From Planctomycetota bacterium (lineage in GTDB: Bacteria; Planctomycetota; UBA1135; UBA2386), in the NCBI GenBank assembly GCA_020638655.1, contig JACKIC010000003.1:186001-250000 (forward strand): a DNA stretch of 64,000 nucleotides. Direction: 5' to 3'. The position numbers and the translations under genes are program-made. Of this stretch, positions 1 to 10,485 are shown one piece after another (the stretch's first letter is position 1; each line of letters starts with the position of its first letter). The notes under the pieces are model-generated. The model was not told the origin of the DNA. It was given only the letters and a program-made list of their open reading frames with translations, and did not search any database.

Positions 1-927
1 GAGATGGCGCGCGGCTGGAAGGCGTACGACACGCCCAACTACCTGATCGTGCACCACTCGAAGAACGATGGCCTGATCAAGCGCATCGGCCGGGACATCG
101 AGGCGATGCGCTCGCTCTACATGGAGCTGTTCCCGCCGACCAAGCCGGTCGACGCGGTCAGCATCGTGCGCGTCTGCCGCACCAAGGAGGAGTACGCCCA
201 GTACGGCGGCCCGCCCGGCTCCGGCGGCTATTGGCACCCGGGCAACGAGGAGCTCGTCTTCTACGACTACTCGTACACGATGAAGACGCTCGACGACGAC
301 GAGCGCAAGGCGATGGGCAAGCGCAAGCTCACCGACGACGACTCGCTGCTCGTGCTCTACCACGAGGCCTTCCACCAGTACATCTTCTACGCGGTCGGCG
401 AGTTCGCGCCGCACGACTGGTTCAACGAGGGCTACGGCGACTACTTCTCGGGCACCGACATCGGCAAGTCGTCGGGCAAGGTGCAGGGCATCGACCCGAG
501 CCCCTGGCGCATCCACCTCGCCAAGGACATGTGCGAGTACGGCGAGGGCTTCGTGCCGCTCAAGGAGATCCTCAACGCCGAGCGCGCCGTGTTCTACAAC
601 CGCGCGCGCATCGGCTTCTTCTACGCCGGCGCGTGGTCGTTCATCTACTTCCTCAAGCAGTGCCCGGAGGTGCAGTCGCACCCCAAGTGGGCCGCGCTGC
701 TGCAGACCTACTTCGACACCGCCAAGGCCGCGTACGCCGAAGAGCTGGCCAAGCTCGGCGAGAACCCCGACCTGAGCAAGAAGCAGGTCGCGCAGTTCAT
801 GGCCCGCAAGGCGGCGCTCAAGGCCGCGCTCGACGGCGTCGACCTCGACGAACTCGAGAAGGCGTGGAAGAAGTACGTCGTCGAGATGAAGGACCCGTGG
901 CCGTCGCAGCGCAAGAAGCACAAGTAG
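1..927 (+). CDS. HExxH zinc metallopeptidase-like protein (DUF1570/peptidase-MA-like), 5' end probably cut
   Basis: The frame is open from base 1 and the first visible ATG is at base 4, so this is probably the C-terminal part of a longer protein that starts outside the window. A zinc-binding HEAFH motif lies at residues 120-124 (counting from that ATG), and a downstream WFNEGYGDYF segment supplies Glu142 as a plausible third metal ligand. This spacing fits the gluzincin layout of the DUF1570/peptidase-MA-like families, which are common in Planctomycetota. The C-terminus is Lys-rich. Substrate and location cannot be read because the signal region is missing. The gene is followed by an FG-GAP protein after 25 nt and may be co-transcribed with it. 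Confidence 0.75.
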   Translation, partial: EMARGWKAYDTPNYLIVHHSKNDGLIKRIGRDIEAMRSLYMELFPPTKPVDAVSIVRVCRTKEEYAQYGGPPGSGGYWHPGNEELVFYDYSYTMKTLDDDERKAMGKRKLTDDDSLLVLYHEAFHQYIFYAVGEFAPHDWFNEGYGDYFSGTDIGKSSGKVQGIDPSPWRIHLAKDMCEYGEGFVPLKEILNAERAVFYNRARIGFFYAGAWSFIYFLKQCPEVQSHPKWAALLQTYFDTAKAAYAEELAKLGENPDLSKKQVAQFMARKAALKAALDGVDLDELEKAWKKYVVEMKDPWPSQRKKHK

Positions 928-952
928 GGCCACCGACAACCCCTGGAACCCC

Positions 953-2488
953 ATGCACCTGCACCGCACCTTCGCCGCTCTCCCGTTGCTCGCGCTCGCG
1001 CTGCCCGCGCAGTCGATCCTCTCCAGCCACCTCGTGAGCCTCGACCGCTCACCGCTGCCGCTGATGCGCGCGGCGGCGGACACCGACGGCGACGGGGTCG
1101 CCGACTTCCTGAGCTACGTGCGCATCGAGATCTCCCCCGGCGTGAGCGGCTACGAGGTCGTGCTGGCGTCGGGCGCCAGCGCGGCGCCGCTGCACACGTT
1201 CACGGCCAACGACTTCTCGGAGGTCAGGGACTGCGTCGGCTTCGGCGACGCCGATCTCGATGGCCGCGGTGACGTTGCCGTGGTGACGATCGGCTCGTTG
1301 TACGTCTACTCGGGAGCGACCGGCAACCAACTCTACGTTCTGCCGGCGGGGTCGGGCTTCCAGTACCGGGGGATCACGGCGATCGGGGACTGGAACGGTG
1401 ACGGCCGCGCCGACGTCGCCGTGGTGCTCTACGGCAACGGCACCAACGTGGTGCGTCTGTTGCAGGGCCAGAGCGGCAATCTGCTGGCGACGTCGGCGCC
1501 GATCCAGAACAACAACGCCGACGCCGAGATCCGCGCGATCGGCGACATCGACAACGACGGCCGTCAGGACGTGGTCGTCACCACGCGTCGCTACGACACG
1601 CACGTCTTGCAGACCAACCCGATGCTCGAGGTGCGAACGCTGGGGCTCACCGGCAGCGACAGTCGTCACCTTCGCGTCGCCGACCTCGACGGCGACGGCA
1701 TCGCCGAGCTCCTGCTGCATCGCGATGGCAATGCGGGCAACGGCACGCTCGGGCGCGTCGAGGTCGTCGACGCGATGACCGGCAATCTGCGACTCACGCT
1801 GCGCGCGCAGCAGCCGTTCGAGACCGGCATGGGCGTGGACGTCGCGCCGGTCGGGGATCTCGATCACGATGGCATGGTCGATCTCGCCGTGATCGTGACG
1901 GCTGCCAACGGCCCGATGCTGCGCGCGTCGTCCGGGCGGACGGGCGCGCGGCTGTGGGGCTTTGGCGACTCTCCCTACGTGCACGTGGGCAGCGCGCTGT
2001 GCGCGCTCGGCGACGTCGACGCCGACGGCTACGGCGACTTCGCGGTCGCCGCGACGGTAATGCTCGGTCGCGAAGGTTGGTGGGTGACGTCGGGCAAGGT
2101 GCTCGCCGACGTCACCGTGCAGACCGGTGCCTGCGGCGCGGGGCCGATCCTGCCGCGCAACCTCATGTCGCGGCCGATCCTCGGCCAGCCCGTGACGATC
2201 CTGGGCTTCGACGGGCCCGCCAACACCAACGGGTTGTTGCTGTTCAGCCTGCGTCCGAGCGCGCCGACCTACCTCGGCGCGAGTTCGTGCTTCGCCTGGT
2301 TCGCCTACGGCAACGCCTCGGTGCTGCAGGTGCTGACGGGGCCGCAGTGGAGCTTCACCGTGGGTCTGCCGCTGGTGCCGCAGCTCGCGGGACTCGAGGT
2401 TGCCGTGCAGAGCTACTACGCCCCGACCGCAGGGCCGCTCGGCTACGACCTCGGCAACGGCATCTGGGCGCGATTCGGGTACCAGTAG
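953..2488 (+). CDS. Secreted FG-GAP/VCBS-repeat protein
   Basis: 511 aa. A Sec-type signal peptide covers about residues 1-20 (MHLHRTFAALPLLALALPAQ). At least seven Asp-rich calcium-loop repeats of FG-GAP/VCBS type follow between about residues 40 and 370, for example DTDGDGVADF, DADLDGRGDV, DWNGDGRADV, DIDNDGRQDV, DLDGDGIAEL, DLDHDGMVDL and DVDADGYGDF. Such repeats normally fold as an integrin-alpha-like beta-propeller. The last 125 residues are different: they begin near GACGAG and end in an aromatic beta-strand region, resembling the C-terminal domain of several other secreted proteins here. Probably an extracellular or surface protein; the ligand is unknown. The ATG at 953 is chosen because it gives a clean signal peptide. 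Confidence 0.85.
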   Translation: MHLHRTFAALPLLALALPAQSILSSHLVSLDRSPLPLMRAAADTDGDGVADFLSYVRIEISPGVSGYEVVLASGASAAPLHTFTANDFSEVRDCVGFGDADLDGRGDVAVVTIGSLYVYSGATGNQLYVLPAGSGFQYRGITAIGDWNGDGRADVAVVLYGNGTNVVRLLQGQSGNLLATSAPIQNNNADAEIRAIGDIDNDGRQDVVVTTRRYDTHVLQTNPMLEVRTLGLTGSDSRHLRVADLDGDGIAELLLHRDGNAGNGTLGRVEVVDAMTGNLRLTLRAQQPFETGMGVDVAPVGDLDHDGMVDLAVIVTAANGPMLRASSGRTGARLWGFGDSPYVHVGSALCALGDVDADGYGDFAVAATVMLGREGWWVTSGKVLADVTVQTGACGAGPILPRNLMSRPILGQPVTILGFDGPANTNGLLLFSLRPSAPTYLGASSCFAWFAYGNASVLQVLTGPQWSFTVGLPLVPQLAGLEVAVQSYYAPTAGPLGYDLGNGIWARFGYQ

Positions 2489-2551
2489 TCCGACGCGGCG
2501 ACCGTCTCTGCGATCGCCTTCGATCACCCGCAGCATGGCGGCCGCCGCGGA

Positions 2552-3751
2552 TCACTGGATCCAGACGTCGAGGCCGCTGGTCGCCGAGAACCCCGTGCTG
2601 CTGCCCGGCGAGAAGTAGCCGGCCTGGAAGTAGAGGTGCAGGTCGCCGAACGCGGCCACGGGCGGCACCGCGAACGGCACCACGAGGCGGCCCTGGGCGT
2701 CGAGGCGGTGCGAGATCGACACCGTCATGTTGGTCAGCACGTCGACGCCGGCGATCTGCCAGTTGGCCGGGAACGTGCCCATCGCGAACGCGCCGAGCGC
2801 GTTCGGTTCGCCTTGCACGGTCATCGTGAAGGTCTGGCCGAGGCGCGCGCAGCCGACCGCGGTCAGCGTCGGCGTGAGGCTCGCGCCGGGCGTGGCCCGA
2901 CCGTAGCTCGTGATCGTGCCGCAGGTCGCGCCCAGGCGCATCGCGACGAGGCTGCCGTTGCCGCCCGTGAACAGGAAGTCGCCGCTGATCGGGTCGATCG
3001 CGCCGCCGCCGTTGGAGCCCAGGCCGGTCAGCACCATCTGGCGCGTGTTCGGCAGCGGGTCGCCGTTGCCGTCGGTCCGGTAGGCGGTGATGCCGGCGTT
3101 CCACTCGCAGACCATCACGCAGTCGCCGAGCAGCGGCGCGGTGACGGGCGGGTAGAGGATGCCTTCGGGCCCGCCCTGGATCTGCACGGGCGGCGCGCTG
3201 ATCGTCGGCGCGAACGTGCCGTTGCCGTCCGGCGTCAGGACGACGTCGTACCACTCGCTGTTGGCGTAGTTGGCGAGCTTGAAGCGGCCGGCGCCGGCGC
3301 GGCCCGCCGGGACGAACGCGCAGGTTCCGACCGAGACGCTGACGCCGAGCGGGTGCAGGTCGTCGACGCGGTCGGCGACGCTGCTCGCGGGCTTGACCTG
3401 GCCGAGCCGGTTGGCGCCGTACCACGTGAACAGCAGCACCCCGCCCGGGCCGACCGCGAGGCCGCCGTCGTTGCCGCCGACCGTGGCGCGCGTCGTGGTC
3501 GCGCCGAAACCGGCGATCCGGCCGGCCGCGTCGCGCACCAGCGGCACCGCGGCGATGCGGCCGCTGCCGTAGGCCGAGACCAGCAGCGTATTGGCGTCGC
3601 CGGGGGCGAAGCAGATGCCCCCGTAGTCGTAGACCTGCGGCATCTGGCCGAGGTCGACGGCCTGGTAGTAGGTGTTGAAGGGGGGCAGCACCGACTGCGC
3701 GGGCGCCGCGGCCGACAGGCCGAGAAGGGACGGGAGCAGGAACTTGTGCAT
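2552..3751 (-). CDS. Secreted propeller-like protein with lineage-specific C-terminal domain
   Basis: 399 aa from the ATG at 3751, which starts the signal peptide MHKFLLPSLLGLSAAAPAQ. The frame stays open further upstream, but only through a hairpin repeat, so the longer start is rejected. The middle, about residues 30-270, has NHL-like strands (NTLLVSAYGSGRIAAV, GGLAVGPGGVLLF, DPISGDFLFTGGNGS) suggesting an extracellular beta-propeller. From about residue 275 a separate domain begins (CGTITSYGRATPG) and ends LHLYFQAGY...TSGLDVWIQ, matching the ends of the proteins at 8231, 43435 and 53838. Specific function unknown. It lies on the same strand as the helicase but is separated from it by hairpin copy A, so it is probably transcribed independently. 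Confidence 0.8.
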   Translation of the reverse strand: MHKFLLPSLLGLSAAAPAQSVLPPFNTYYQAVDLGQMPQVYDYGGICFAPGDANTLLVSAYGSGRIAAVPLVRDAAGRIAGFGATTTRATVGGNDGGLAVGPGGVLLFTWYGANRLGQVKPASSVADRVDDLHPLGVSVSVGTCAFVPAGRAGAGRFKLANYANSEWYDVVLTPDGNGTFAPTISAPPVQIQGGPEGILYPPVTAPLLGDCVMVCEWNAGITAYRTDGNGDPLPNTRQMVLTGLGSNGGGAIDPISGDFLFTGGNGSLVAMRLGATCGTITSYGRATPGASLTPTLTAVGCARLGQTFTMTVQGEPNALGAFAMGTFPANWQIAGVDVLTNMTVSISHRLDAQGRLVVPFAVPPVAAFGDLHLYFQAGYFSPGSSTGFSATSGLDVWIQ

Positions 3752-3793
3752 TGGCCCCCCCAGCAGTGCCAGCGCGGCTCCCGTGTCACACTC

Positions 3794-3864
3794 GTGCGTA
3801 CGGTACCGGGTACAAACCACACACCTGCTGCGGCGCAGCCGCAGCAGGTGTGGTGGTTATGCAC
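3794..3864. repeat. Hairpin element, copy A
   Basis: One of three related elements in the window. The left edge reads GTGCGTACGGTACCGGGTAC and continues AAACCACAC. An inner inverted repeat CACCTGCTGCGGC / GCCGCAGCAGGTG follows around a GCA triloop, then GTGTGGTGGTTATGCAC. The element begins 11 nt beyond the inferred helicase stop (minus direction), a terminator-like position. The right arm is shorter than in copy C. Confidence 0.8.
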
Positions 3865-3875
3865 CCGCATGCGCC

Positions 3876-5469
<1,594 letters not shown>

Positions 5470-5721
5470 GAAACGAGGACCCGGCCTCGGCGGTATGCCG
5501 CTCCTTGGCGGTGGCGCCGCGAACATCGAATCAGGCGGGTCAGGCCAGCCGAATGTGCCGACAGAGGTCGGCGCTCCCTTTGGGCTGCAACAGCAGTCGG
5601 ACGGCGCTAGTGGGCGAACAGGATAGCGACGGCAGCGGCAATGGGAAGCCCCGACGGGGCGCGGCCGACGAAGTAGGGCCGCAATGGGCTCGATCGCGGC
5701 GCCACGGCGCGTTCCGCGTCG

Positions 5722-7020
5722 TCACGTTCCCAGCGAGCGCGCCAGCCGCAGCCCCGTGAACTGCCAGCGCTTCTCGGGCTGGAAGAAGTTGCGGTAGGTG
5801 GGCCGGAAGTGCTCGCGCGGCGTCGCTACCGAGCCGCCGCGCAGGACGTTCTGGCCGCTCATGAACTTGCCGTTGTACTCGCCGAGCGCGCCTTCCAGCG
5901 GGCGGTAGCCCGGATAGGGCAGATACGCGGACGAGGTCCACTCCCAGGCGTCGCCGTACATCTGCCGCAGCCCCTCGGCGTCGTCGGGCGCCGCGCGCAC
6001 GTGCAGGACCTGGTCGCCGAACAGGTTCGCGGCCGCGAGCGCCTCGCCCTGGTCGAGCTGCGCCGCGGCGTGCTCCCACTCGAACTCGGTCGGAAGGCGC
6101 GCCCCGGCCCAGCGCGCGAAGGCGTCGCTCTCGAAGCCGCTGACGTGCACGACGGGCGCGTCGGGCTCGAGCGGCGCGCGGCCGTGCAGGGTCGTCTCGC
6201 TCCAGCCGTCGCCGTCGCGTTCCCAATAGAGCGGCGCATACCAGCCCAGGCGCTGCACGGCGCTCCAGCCGTCGGACAGCCACAGCTCGGCGCGCGCGTA
6301 GCCGCCGTCCTCGACGAACTGCAGGTACTCGGCGTTGGTCACCAGCCGGTCGGCGAGGTCGAACGGCTCGAGCCAGACGCGGTGGCGCGGGGTCTCGTTG
6401 TCGAAGCCGAAGCCGGCGCCGTCGTGGCCGATCTCGACCAGCCCGCCGTCGAAGCGTCGCCACCGCGCGGCGCCGCGGTGCGTCGCGATCCCGGCCGCGC
6501 CGCGCGCGGCGGGCTCGGGCGCCGGTCGGTACGCGGGGCGCTCGGGATTGCTGGCCAGGATGTGCTTGATGTCGGTCACGAGCAGCTCTTGGTGCTGTTG
6601 TTCGTGCTGCAGGCCGAGCTCGACGATCGCGGCGACCTTGGCCGGCAGGCCGGCGGCGAGCAGCTCGTGCATCTGCTCGTCGACGGCGCGGCGGTACTCG
6701 TGCACCCGCGCCAGCGTCGGCCGCGACAGCGCGCCGCGTGCGGCGCGTTCGGCGCGCGGCCCGACGGCTTCGTAGTAGGAGTTGAACAGGAAGCCGAAGT
6801 GCGGGTCGAACGGCCGGTGGTTCGCGGCGTTCGGCGCGAGCACGAAGGTCTCGAAGAACCAGGTGGTGTGCGCGAGGTGCCACTTCGGCGGCGAGACGTC
6901 GTCGATGGTCTGGACGACGTGGTCTTCGACGCACAGGGGCGCGGTGATCGCTTCGGTTCGCCGCCGCACCTGCTGGTAACGCGACGCGTCCACGACGGTG
7001 GTGTCGGTCGGGGGGCGCAT
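5722..7020 (-). CDS. egtB: EgtB-type ergothioneine biosynthesis non-haem iron sulfoxide synthase
   Basis: 432 aa from the ATG at 7020 (MRPPTDTTVV); an in-frame GTG at 7038 is an alternative. EgtB joins hercynine to a thiol donor with O2 in ergothioneine synthesis. The N-terminal DinB-like domain has HLAHTTWFFE (His51) and HEQQHQE (His139, His143), the expected three-His iron site with spacing close to characterised EgtB enzymes. The C-terminal FGE-sulfatase/C-type-lectin-like domain contains GARLPTEFEWE, a GDAWEWTSS segment and the terminal RPTYRNFFQPEKRWQFTGLR block typical of the family. No EgtD methyltransferase or other ergothioneine gene is adjacent. It sits between the helicase (252-nt gap) and a serine hydrolase on the same strand. 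Confidence 0.9.
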   Translation of the reverse strand: MRPPTDTTVVDASRYQQVRRRTEAITAPLCVEDHVVQTIDDVSPPKWHLAHTTWFFETFVLAPNAANHRPFDPHFGFLFNSYYEAVGPRAERAARGALSRPTLARVHEYRRAVDEQMHELLAAGLPAKVAAIVELGLQHEQQHQELLVTDIKHILASNPERPAYRPAPEPAARGAAGIATHRGAARWRRFDGGLVEIGHDGAGFGFDNETPRHRVWLEPFDLADRLVTNAEYLQFVEDGGYARAELWLSDGWSAVQRLGWYAPLYWERDGDGWSETTLHGRAPLEPDAPVVHVSGFESDAFARWAGARLPTEFEWEHAAAQLDQGEALAAANLFGDQVLHVRAAPDDAEGLRQMYGDAWEWTSSAYLPYPGYRPLEGALGEYNGKFMSGQNVLRGGSVATPREHFRPTYRNFFQPEKRWQFTGLRLARSLGT

Positions 7021-7071
7021 CGGCGCAGGATGGGCCACGACCCGGGGTGGTTCAACCGTTCGCGCCGAACC

Positions 7072-8187
7072 TCACTTCTTCGCGCCCGCGCGAGCCGGGG
7101 CGAAACGGCGGATGCACGCGCCCGCGACCGCGTCGCAGGCGGCGCCGGCCTCACCTTGGTTGCACGTGACGAGCACCCCGAACTTCGCTTCGGGGGCCAG
7201 CCACGCGACGCAGTACCACATGGTGTTGCTGCCCGAATGCGAGAGGATCGGGCCCTTGGCCCAGGGGCGGGTGGTGACGCCCCAGCCCAGCGCGTAGTCG
7301 GCGCCTTCGGGCGGCGTGTGCAGCTCGCGCAGGCGTTCGGCCGTGACCAGCGGCTCGTCGCCGGCGACGACGCCCAGGTGCAGCGCCGCGAACTTCGCCC
7401 AGTCGGCCAGCGTGCAGTGCACGGTGCCCGCGGGGCCCAGCGCCGGCGGGTTGTCACCGAAGATCGGCACGGGGCCCTTGGGTCCGGGGCGGTGCCCCCA
7501 CGGCTGCGAGGTGTCGTCCTTGCTGCCCGGCGGACCGAAACCGGCGCTGCGCATGCCCAGCGGCGTGAACAGCTGGCGCTGCATCAGCTCCTCCCAGCTC
7601 GCGTCGGCGGCGCGCTCGGCGATCGCGCCGGCGATCATGTAGCTCGCGTTGGAGTAGAGGTAGCGCTCGCCGAGCGGCGCCTCGGGAGCGATGCCGAGCA
7701 TCGCCGTCGCGACCTCGCGACGCGCCTCGCGCGTCGTGCCCTCGTAGCGGAACAGTTCGCGCCACAGCGGCTGCGGCGGGCCGCCGGGCAGGCCGGCGCG
7801 GTGCGTGAGCAGGTGCCGCACGGTGATCGCGCGCGCGTGTTCGTCGAACTTGCCGGCGAGGTCGGGCAGGCCGGCGGCGACGGTCGTCGACCACTGCAGC
7901 TTGCCGGCGTCGACCTGCTGTGCGAGCAGCGTCGCGGTCATCGCCTTGGTGCAGGAGCCGAGGTGCCACAGGTCGTCCGTGGTGACCTTCTCTTCGTGGC
8001 CCTGGCGGCGCACGCCGGTGACGCCGAGCGCGACGACGGCGCCGTCGCGGATCACGGCGGCGCCGAGCGCGGGCACGCCATGCTCGGCGCGGATCGGCTC
8101 GAGCAGTGCGGCGAGGTCGGCGCGTTCCTGGGCGCAGAGCGCGCCCGAGAGCGCGGCGAAGGTGGCGAGGAGGTGGCTGGCGCGCAT
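7072..8187 (-). CDS. Secreted class-C beta-lactamase-like serine hydrolase
   Basis: 371 aa. A signal peptide (MRASHLLATFAALSGALCAQ) precedes a beta-lactamase/penicillin-binding-protein fold. The SxxK nucleophile motif is SCTK at residues 78-81, YSN in YLYSNASYM is the second active-site motif, and HSG in ILSHSGSNT takes the place of the KTG box. This pattern is typical of esterase-like or D-aminopeptidase-like members rather than dedicated beta-lactamases, so periplasmic hydrolysis of peptide or ester substrates is likely. It lies 51 nt upstream of egtB on the same strand; a functional link is not evident. Confidence 0.85.
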   Translation of the reverse strand: MRASHLLATFAALSGALCAQERADLAALLEPIRAEHGVPALGAAVIRDGAVVALGVTGVRRQGHEEKVTTDDLWHLGSCTKAMTATLLAQQVDAGKLQWSTTVAAGLPDLAGKFDEHARAITVRHLLTHRAGLPGGPPQPLWRELFRYEGTTREARREVATAMLGIAPEAPLGERYLYSNASYMIAGAIAERAADASWEELMQRQLFTPLGMRSAGFGPPGSKDDTSQPWGHRPGPKGPVPIFGDNPPALGPAGTVHCTLADWAKFAALHLGVVAGDEPLVTAERLRELHTPPEGADYALGWGVTTRPWAKGPILSHSGSNTMWYCVAWLAPEAKFGVLVTCNQGEAGAACDAVAGACIRRFAPARAGAKK

Positions 8188-8230
8188 CGCCGCAAAGCTA
8201 TCACCGCCAGCCTGGCGCGTCAGCGTCGGC

Positions 8231-8746
8231 TCACAGGCCGATCGTCATCAGCGCCGCGTCCGACGTCGCGATCGCGTCGTAGTTGCAGCCGACGAAGCCG
8301 CACTGGGTGTGCAGCATGAGCCACTGCGCATAGACGTTGACGCCGATCAGCCACGTCGCGTTCGGGATCACGAAGTCGTAGTGGTCCTGGTACTGCGGCA
8401 GCACCGGATCGACCGGCATCGGGATCATCACATCGGCGGAGATCAGGCCCATGCAGCCGGCCGGCTGCTGCGGCAGGATCGACTGCGGGATCGGGAACAC
8501 CGACTGGTTGAAGCCCAGGCCGATCTGCGGCCAGGCGATCTGCTGCGCGAAGTTGTGGGTGTGGTTGGGGCCCGAGTAGGTGATGGTGCAGGTCGTGCCG
8601 AGTTGCGGCAGGCCCTGGTTGCCGATCGCCAACGTCTGGTTGTCGAAGGTGCAGCCGGCGCCGAACGGGGTGAACGACGCGTTCTGGGCGAGCGCCGCGG
8701 TGGTGGTCGCGGCGGAGAGGAACAGGGTGGTGAAGAGCTTGTGCAT
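8231..8746 (-). CDS. Small secreted protein made of the shared planctomycete domain only
   Basis: 171 aa. The signal peptide (MHKLFTTLFLSAATTTAALAQ) is close to that of the protein at 2552. The mature part starts FTPFGAGC, and its end (IGVNVYAQWLML...IATSDAALMTIGL) follows the same pattern as the C-termini of the larger secreted proteins at 2552, 43435 and 53838. It therefore looks like a free-standing copy of that domain. Several cysteines (GAGC, TTCTI, GCMG, TQCG, VGCN) suggest disulfides. The ATG at 8746 is selected because it gives the signal peptide; the open frame further upstream is antisense to the next gene. No function can be assigned. Confidence 0.75.
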   Translation of the reverse strand: MHKLFTTLFLSAATTTAALAQNASFTPFGAGCTFDNQTLAIGNQGLPQLGTTCTITYSGPNHTHNFAQQIAWPQIGLGFNQSVFPIPQSILPQQPAGCMGLISADVMIPMPVDPVLPQYQDHYDFVIPNATWLIGVNVYAQWLMLHTQCGFVGCNYDAIATSDAALMTIGL

Positions 8747-8911
8747 TGGGGTTTCCAGGGACGTGCAGTAGCCGGCCGGGACGAACTTTCTACGCAGGCG
8801 GGAAACTGTCCCGGCGACGGCCACCAGTTTCAGCTCGGGGCAAGGTCGTGTCGATGGGGACGACAGCGCGGCGTCCGACCGTCGCGAAAACCCCCGAACG
8901 CGAGCCCCACG

Positions 8912-9802
8912 ATGAGAACCGCGACGCTGTCCCTGCTGCCCCTGCTGTTCGTCGCCTGCCAGTCGCCGATGCCCGCAGCGCCGCGCTCTGCTGCGGCTGC
9001 CGTCGAGGCCGCCCTGCGGGGCACCGTATCCGCCGAGAACGCCGTCGCGGACGTGCCCGAGGCCGCGGTGCGCGCCGTCGACCCCGAAGTCGCCGCGCTG
9101 CTCAAGGCGACCTTGCGCGACTACTCGGTGCGGCGCCGCGTCGCGCTCGAGAATCTCGCCAACGTGCACACCACGGGCTACAAGCGGCGCGTCGTCGCGA
9201 TCGCGCCGCGCGCGGCGCTTGGCAGCCAGGGCACTCCGGTCCCGGTACCCGCGAGCGCCGATGCCTGCCCGGTGTTCAGCAACGGCGCGTTGTTCGTCAC
9301 CGAGCGCATGCTCGACCTGGCCATCGAGGGCGACGGGTTCTTCGCCGTGGTGCTGTGCGACGGCAGCACCGGCTACACGCGCGACGGGCGCCTGCACGTC
9401 GACCGCGGCGGCAAACTCACCACGACCGACGGGTGTGTGCTGCTGCCCGAGATCACGGTGCCTGGCGATGCGCTCGAGATCTCGATCGACCCGAGTGGCC
9501 GGGTCAGCGGCCGCACCGCGGGCAGTCCGGACACCTCGACGGGCTTCGGCCAACTGACCCTTGCGCTCTTCGTCAACCCCGAGGGCCTGCTGCCTCGCTT
9601 CGGGCGCTGGCTGCAGACCGACAACTCCGGCCCGCCGTGCACCGGCGCACCTGGCACGATCGGGCTCGGGATGCTCAAGCAGGGCTGCCTCGAGGGTTCC
9701 AACGTGCAGTTCGGCGAAGAGATGATCGAACTGCAGGCCCTCGAGCGGCAGTACCAGGTGCTCACCGAGGTGATGCAGAAGTTCGGCCTGATCGCGCCCT
9801 GA
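8912..9802 (+). CDS. FlgG/FlgF-like flagellar rod-hook family protein with a lipobox
   Basis: 296 aa from the ATG at 8912 (MRTATLSLLPLLFVACQS). The N-terminus looks like a lipoprotein signal with an FVAC lipobox, which ordinary rod proteins lack. The segment ALENLANVHTTGYKRR corresponds to the family's N-terminal SNNIANVNTTGFK motif. The middle has the IEGDGFFAV and YTRDGRLHVDRGGKLTT blocks of FlgG/FlgE proteins, and the end (LEGSNVQFGEEMIELQALER) matches the C-terminal coiled-coil region. Rod/hook proteins normally leave through the flagellar type III apparatus, so a Sec/lipoprotein signal is odd. No other flagellar gene is in the window. It may be a true rod component or a surface protein derived from one. 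Confidence 0.8.
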   Translation: MRTATLSLLPLLFVACQSPMPAAPRSAAAAVEAALRGTVSAENAVADVPEAAVRAVDPEVAALLKATLRDYSVRRRVALENLANVHTTGYKRRVVAIAPRAALGSQGTPVPVPASADACPVFSNGALFVTERMLDLAIEGDGFFAVVLCDGSTGYTRDGRLHVDRGGKLTTTDGCVLLPEITVPGDALEISIDPSGRVSGRTAGSPDTSTGFGQLTLALFVNPEGLLPRFGRWLQTDNSGPPCTGAPGTIGLGMLKQGCLEGSNVQFGEEMIELQALERQYQVLTEVMQKFGLIAP

Positions 9803-9851
9803 GCAGCGCCGCGGTTGTGGGCTCGTCGTCGGCTGGCGATGATGCGCCGCG

Positions 9852-10472
9852 ATGGCCACCCTGCGAATCCGCGAACGGCTGCGCGCGGCGAAGCCCGGCA
9901 AGATCCTGCTCGAGCTGGTGATCGTATTCGTCGGCGTCTACGCCGCGTTCGTGCTCAACAACTACCAGGCAGAGCGCCAGGCGGCGCGCAGCCGGGGGCA
10001 CGTGATCGAACTGCTGCGCGTCGGTCTCGACCGCTACGAGAAGCTGTTCGCCGGCTTCGTGCTGCGCCACGACAACACCAACCCGCAGTTCCGCGCCGCG
10101 CTCGACCGCGGCGAACTGCCCGCGTTCGGCGACGACTTCTATCCGGCGCCGCAGTATCCGATCGAGATGATCGACCACGTCGTGACCCAGGAGAGCTACG
10201 GCGTGTTCTCGGTAGACGTCTACGTGCCCCTGATCGCCTTCCAGAACGCCTTGCGCCGGCTGATGTACGTCGAGGAGAAGCTCGTCGAGCTGTCGACCGC
10301 GAGCGAGCCGCTGCCGCCAGCGGACCACCCCGACCACTCGTGGGTGCGGGCGCGCCAGGAGCAGCGCGCAGAGCGCTACTACCGGTATCTCGAGATCCGC
10401 CGGCGCACCAGCCAGGAACTGGCCGAGCGCGCCAAGGCCATCGGCGAGCAGCTCGACGCGCTGGCGAAGTGA
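9852..10472 (+). CDS. Membrane-anchored protein of unknown function
   Basis: 206 aa. A basic N-terminus (MATLRIRERLRAAKPGK) is followed by one membrane segment, about residues 18-36 (ILLELVIVFVGVYAAFVLN). The rest is hydrophilic, rich in Glu and Arg and mainly helical, ending in a Glu/Lys/Arg-rich helix. The short anchor with a NNYQAERQ-like transition resembles a family of small uncharacterised single-pass proteins common in environmental genomes, but no function follows. It starts 49 nt after the FlgG-like gene on the same strand and ends 13 nt before the convergent kinase gene. Confidence 0.65.
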   Translation: MATLRIRERLRAAKPGKILLELVIVFVGVYAAFVLNNYQAERQAARSRGHVIELLRVGLDRYEKLFAGFVLRHDNTNPQFRAALDRGELPAFGDDFYPAPQYPIEMIDHVVTQESYGVFSVDVYVPLIAFQNALRRLMYVEEKLVELSTASEPLPPADHPDHSWVRARQEQRAERYYRYLEIRRRTSQELAERAKAIGEQLDALAK

Positions 10473-10485
10473 GCTGCGGGCGCGG

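Noticed and set aside
3235..3875. C-terminal extension of the helicase across hairpin copy A and into the next gene
   Set aside because: The added residues are Arg/Ser/Pro-rich frame noise over a region whose other frame encodes a convincing signal peptide. A 1-nt correction restores a normal tail and stop at 3876.
5590..5690. Minus-strand stretch YFVGRAPSGLPIAAAVAILFAH before a stop, looking like the end of a membrane protein
   Set aside because: No start codon or upstream domain fits within the 252-nt gap; could be a remnant but cannot be supported.
8775..8815. Inverted repeat GCCGGGAC ... GTCCCGGC (25-nt spacer) in the divergent gap before the FlgG-like lipoprotein
   Set aside because: 8-bp GC-only arms with a long spacer are expected by chance at this GC content; no second copy or promoter feature supports it.
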